Assembly (NCBI GenBank): GCA_937881155.1
Contig: CALGFI010000015.1
Location: forward strand, 1-6,081
DNA length: 6,081 nt
Direction of reading: 5' to 3'
Origin: an uncultured bacterium
GTDB lineage: Bacteria; Actinomycetota; UBA4738; HRBIN12
A program made the translations under genes and the position numbers. Positions 6,001-6,081 of the stretch are shown here, in pieces. How positions within the stretch are numbered: position 1 is the first letter of the stretch; every line of letters begins with the position of its first letter. The notes under the pieces were generated by a model. That model was not told where the DNA came from, did not search any database, and saw only the letters and a program-made list of their open reading frames with translations.

Positions 6001-6081
6001 AGCGCGCTCGTTGGCGGATCCGAAGCTGCCGTTGTCGACCGCGGTTTCAGATTGCCTGCATGAGATCGAGCGACGAACCCG
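6001..6081 (+). other. Terminal 81 nt after ruvX; possible start of a next gene
   Basis: No complete gene fits here. In actinomycetes mltG (endolytic murein transglycosylase) commonly follows ruvX. An ATG at 6060 opens a frame reading MRSSDEP to the window edge, which would suit the polar N-terminus of such a protein, but seven residues identify nothing and no Shine-Dalgarno sequence precedes it. The frame beginning at 6002 is also open to the edge and has high GC at third codon positions. GGCGG (6013-6017) and CTGCC (6026-6030) can pair with one G-T wobble around an 8-nt loop, but no T-run follows, so it is not a convincing terminator. Confidence 0.25.

Noticed and set aside
6013..6030. Intrinsic terminator after ruvX
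   Set aside because: The possible 5-bp stem includes a wobble pair, has an 8-nt loop and is not followed by a T-run.
1..6081. Mobile element, CRISPR array, tRNA or rRNA gene, or defence cassette
   Set aside because: No transposase or integrase motif, terminal repeats, regularly spaced repeats or tRNA-like cloverleaf was seen. Nearly all of the window is covered by housekeeping genes of uniform composition in a familiar order.

Overview
This is a GC-rich, gene-dense bacterial window in which every gene is on the plus strand. The order is aspS (3' end), a small flavin/F420-type oxidoreductase, rarA, a DUF948 membrane protein, a very small membrane protein, alaS, ruvX. The block aspS - rarA - DUF948 - small membrane protein - alaS - ruvX is, from general knowledge, a conserved neighbourhood in Actinomycetota. 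The AlaRS sequence around residues 64-97 also follows the actinobacterial pattern. I infer a high-GC actinomycete, perhaps a deep or uncultivated lineage, but no marker here fixes the class.

Layout. Positions 3-569 hold the C-terminal part of aspartyl-tRNA synthetase, cut by the window edge. A 131-residue PPOX-fold protein (569-964) starts inside the aspS stop codon (ATGA overlap). rarA (969-2192) follows 4 nt later, so these three look like one transcription unit. A 69-nt gap with a TATGAT box and a good Shine-Dalgarno sequence precedes a second unit of two small, probably membrane-anchored proteins (2262-2639 and 2662-2886). An 80-nt gap with a small inverted repeat, an 8-bp direct repeat and a TACACT box precedes alaS (2967-5585). 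The box lies 9 nt from the ATG and no Shine-Dalgarno sequence intervenes, so the alaS mRNA may be leaderless. ruvX (5578-6000) overlaps the end of alaS by 8 nt. The last 81 nt contain no secure gene; in relatives mltG would be expected next.

Function. The window combines translation (two tRNA synthetases), genome maintenance and RNA processing (RarA, a clamp-loader-like ATPase at stalled forks; RuvX/YqgF, an RNase H-fold nuclease implicated in 16S rRNA maturation), one redox protein of unknown substrate, and two envelope-associated proteins of unknown role. Nothing here looks like a mobile element, CRISPR array, defence island or new multi-gene system. The points most worth a second look are the possible leaderless start of alaS, a Gly-to-Ser change in the class II motif 3 of AlaRS, the oxidoreductase placed between aspS and rarA, and the two small membrane proteins before alaS.
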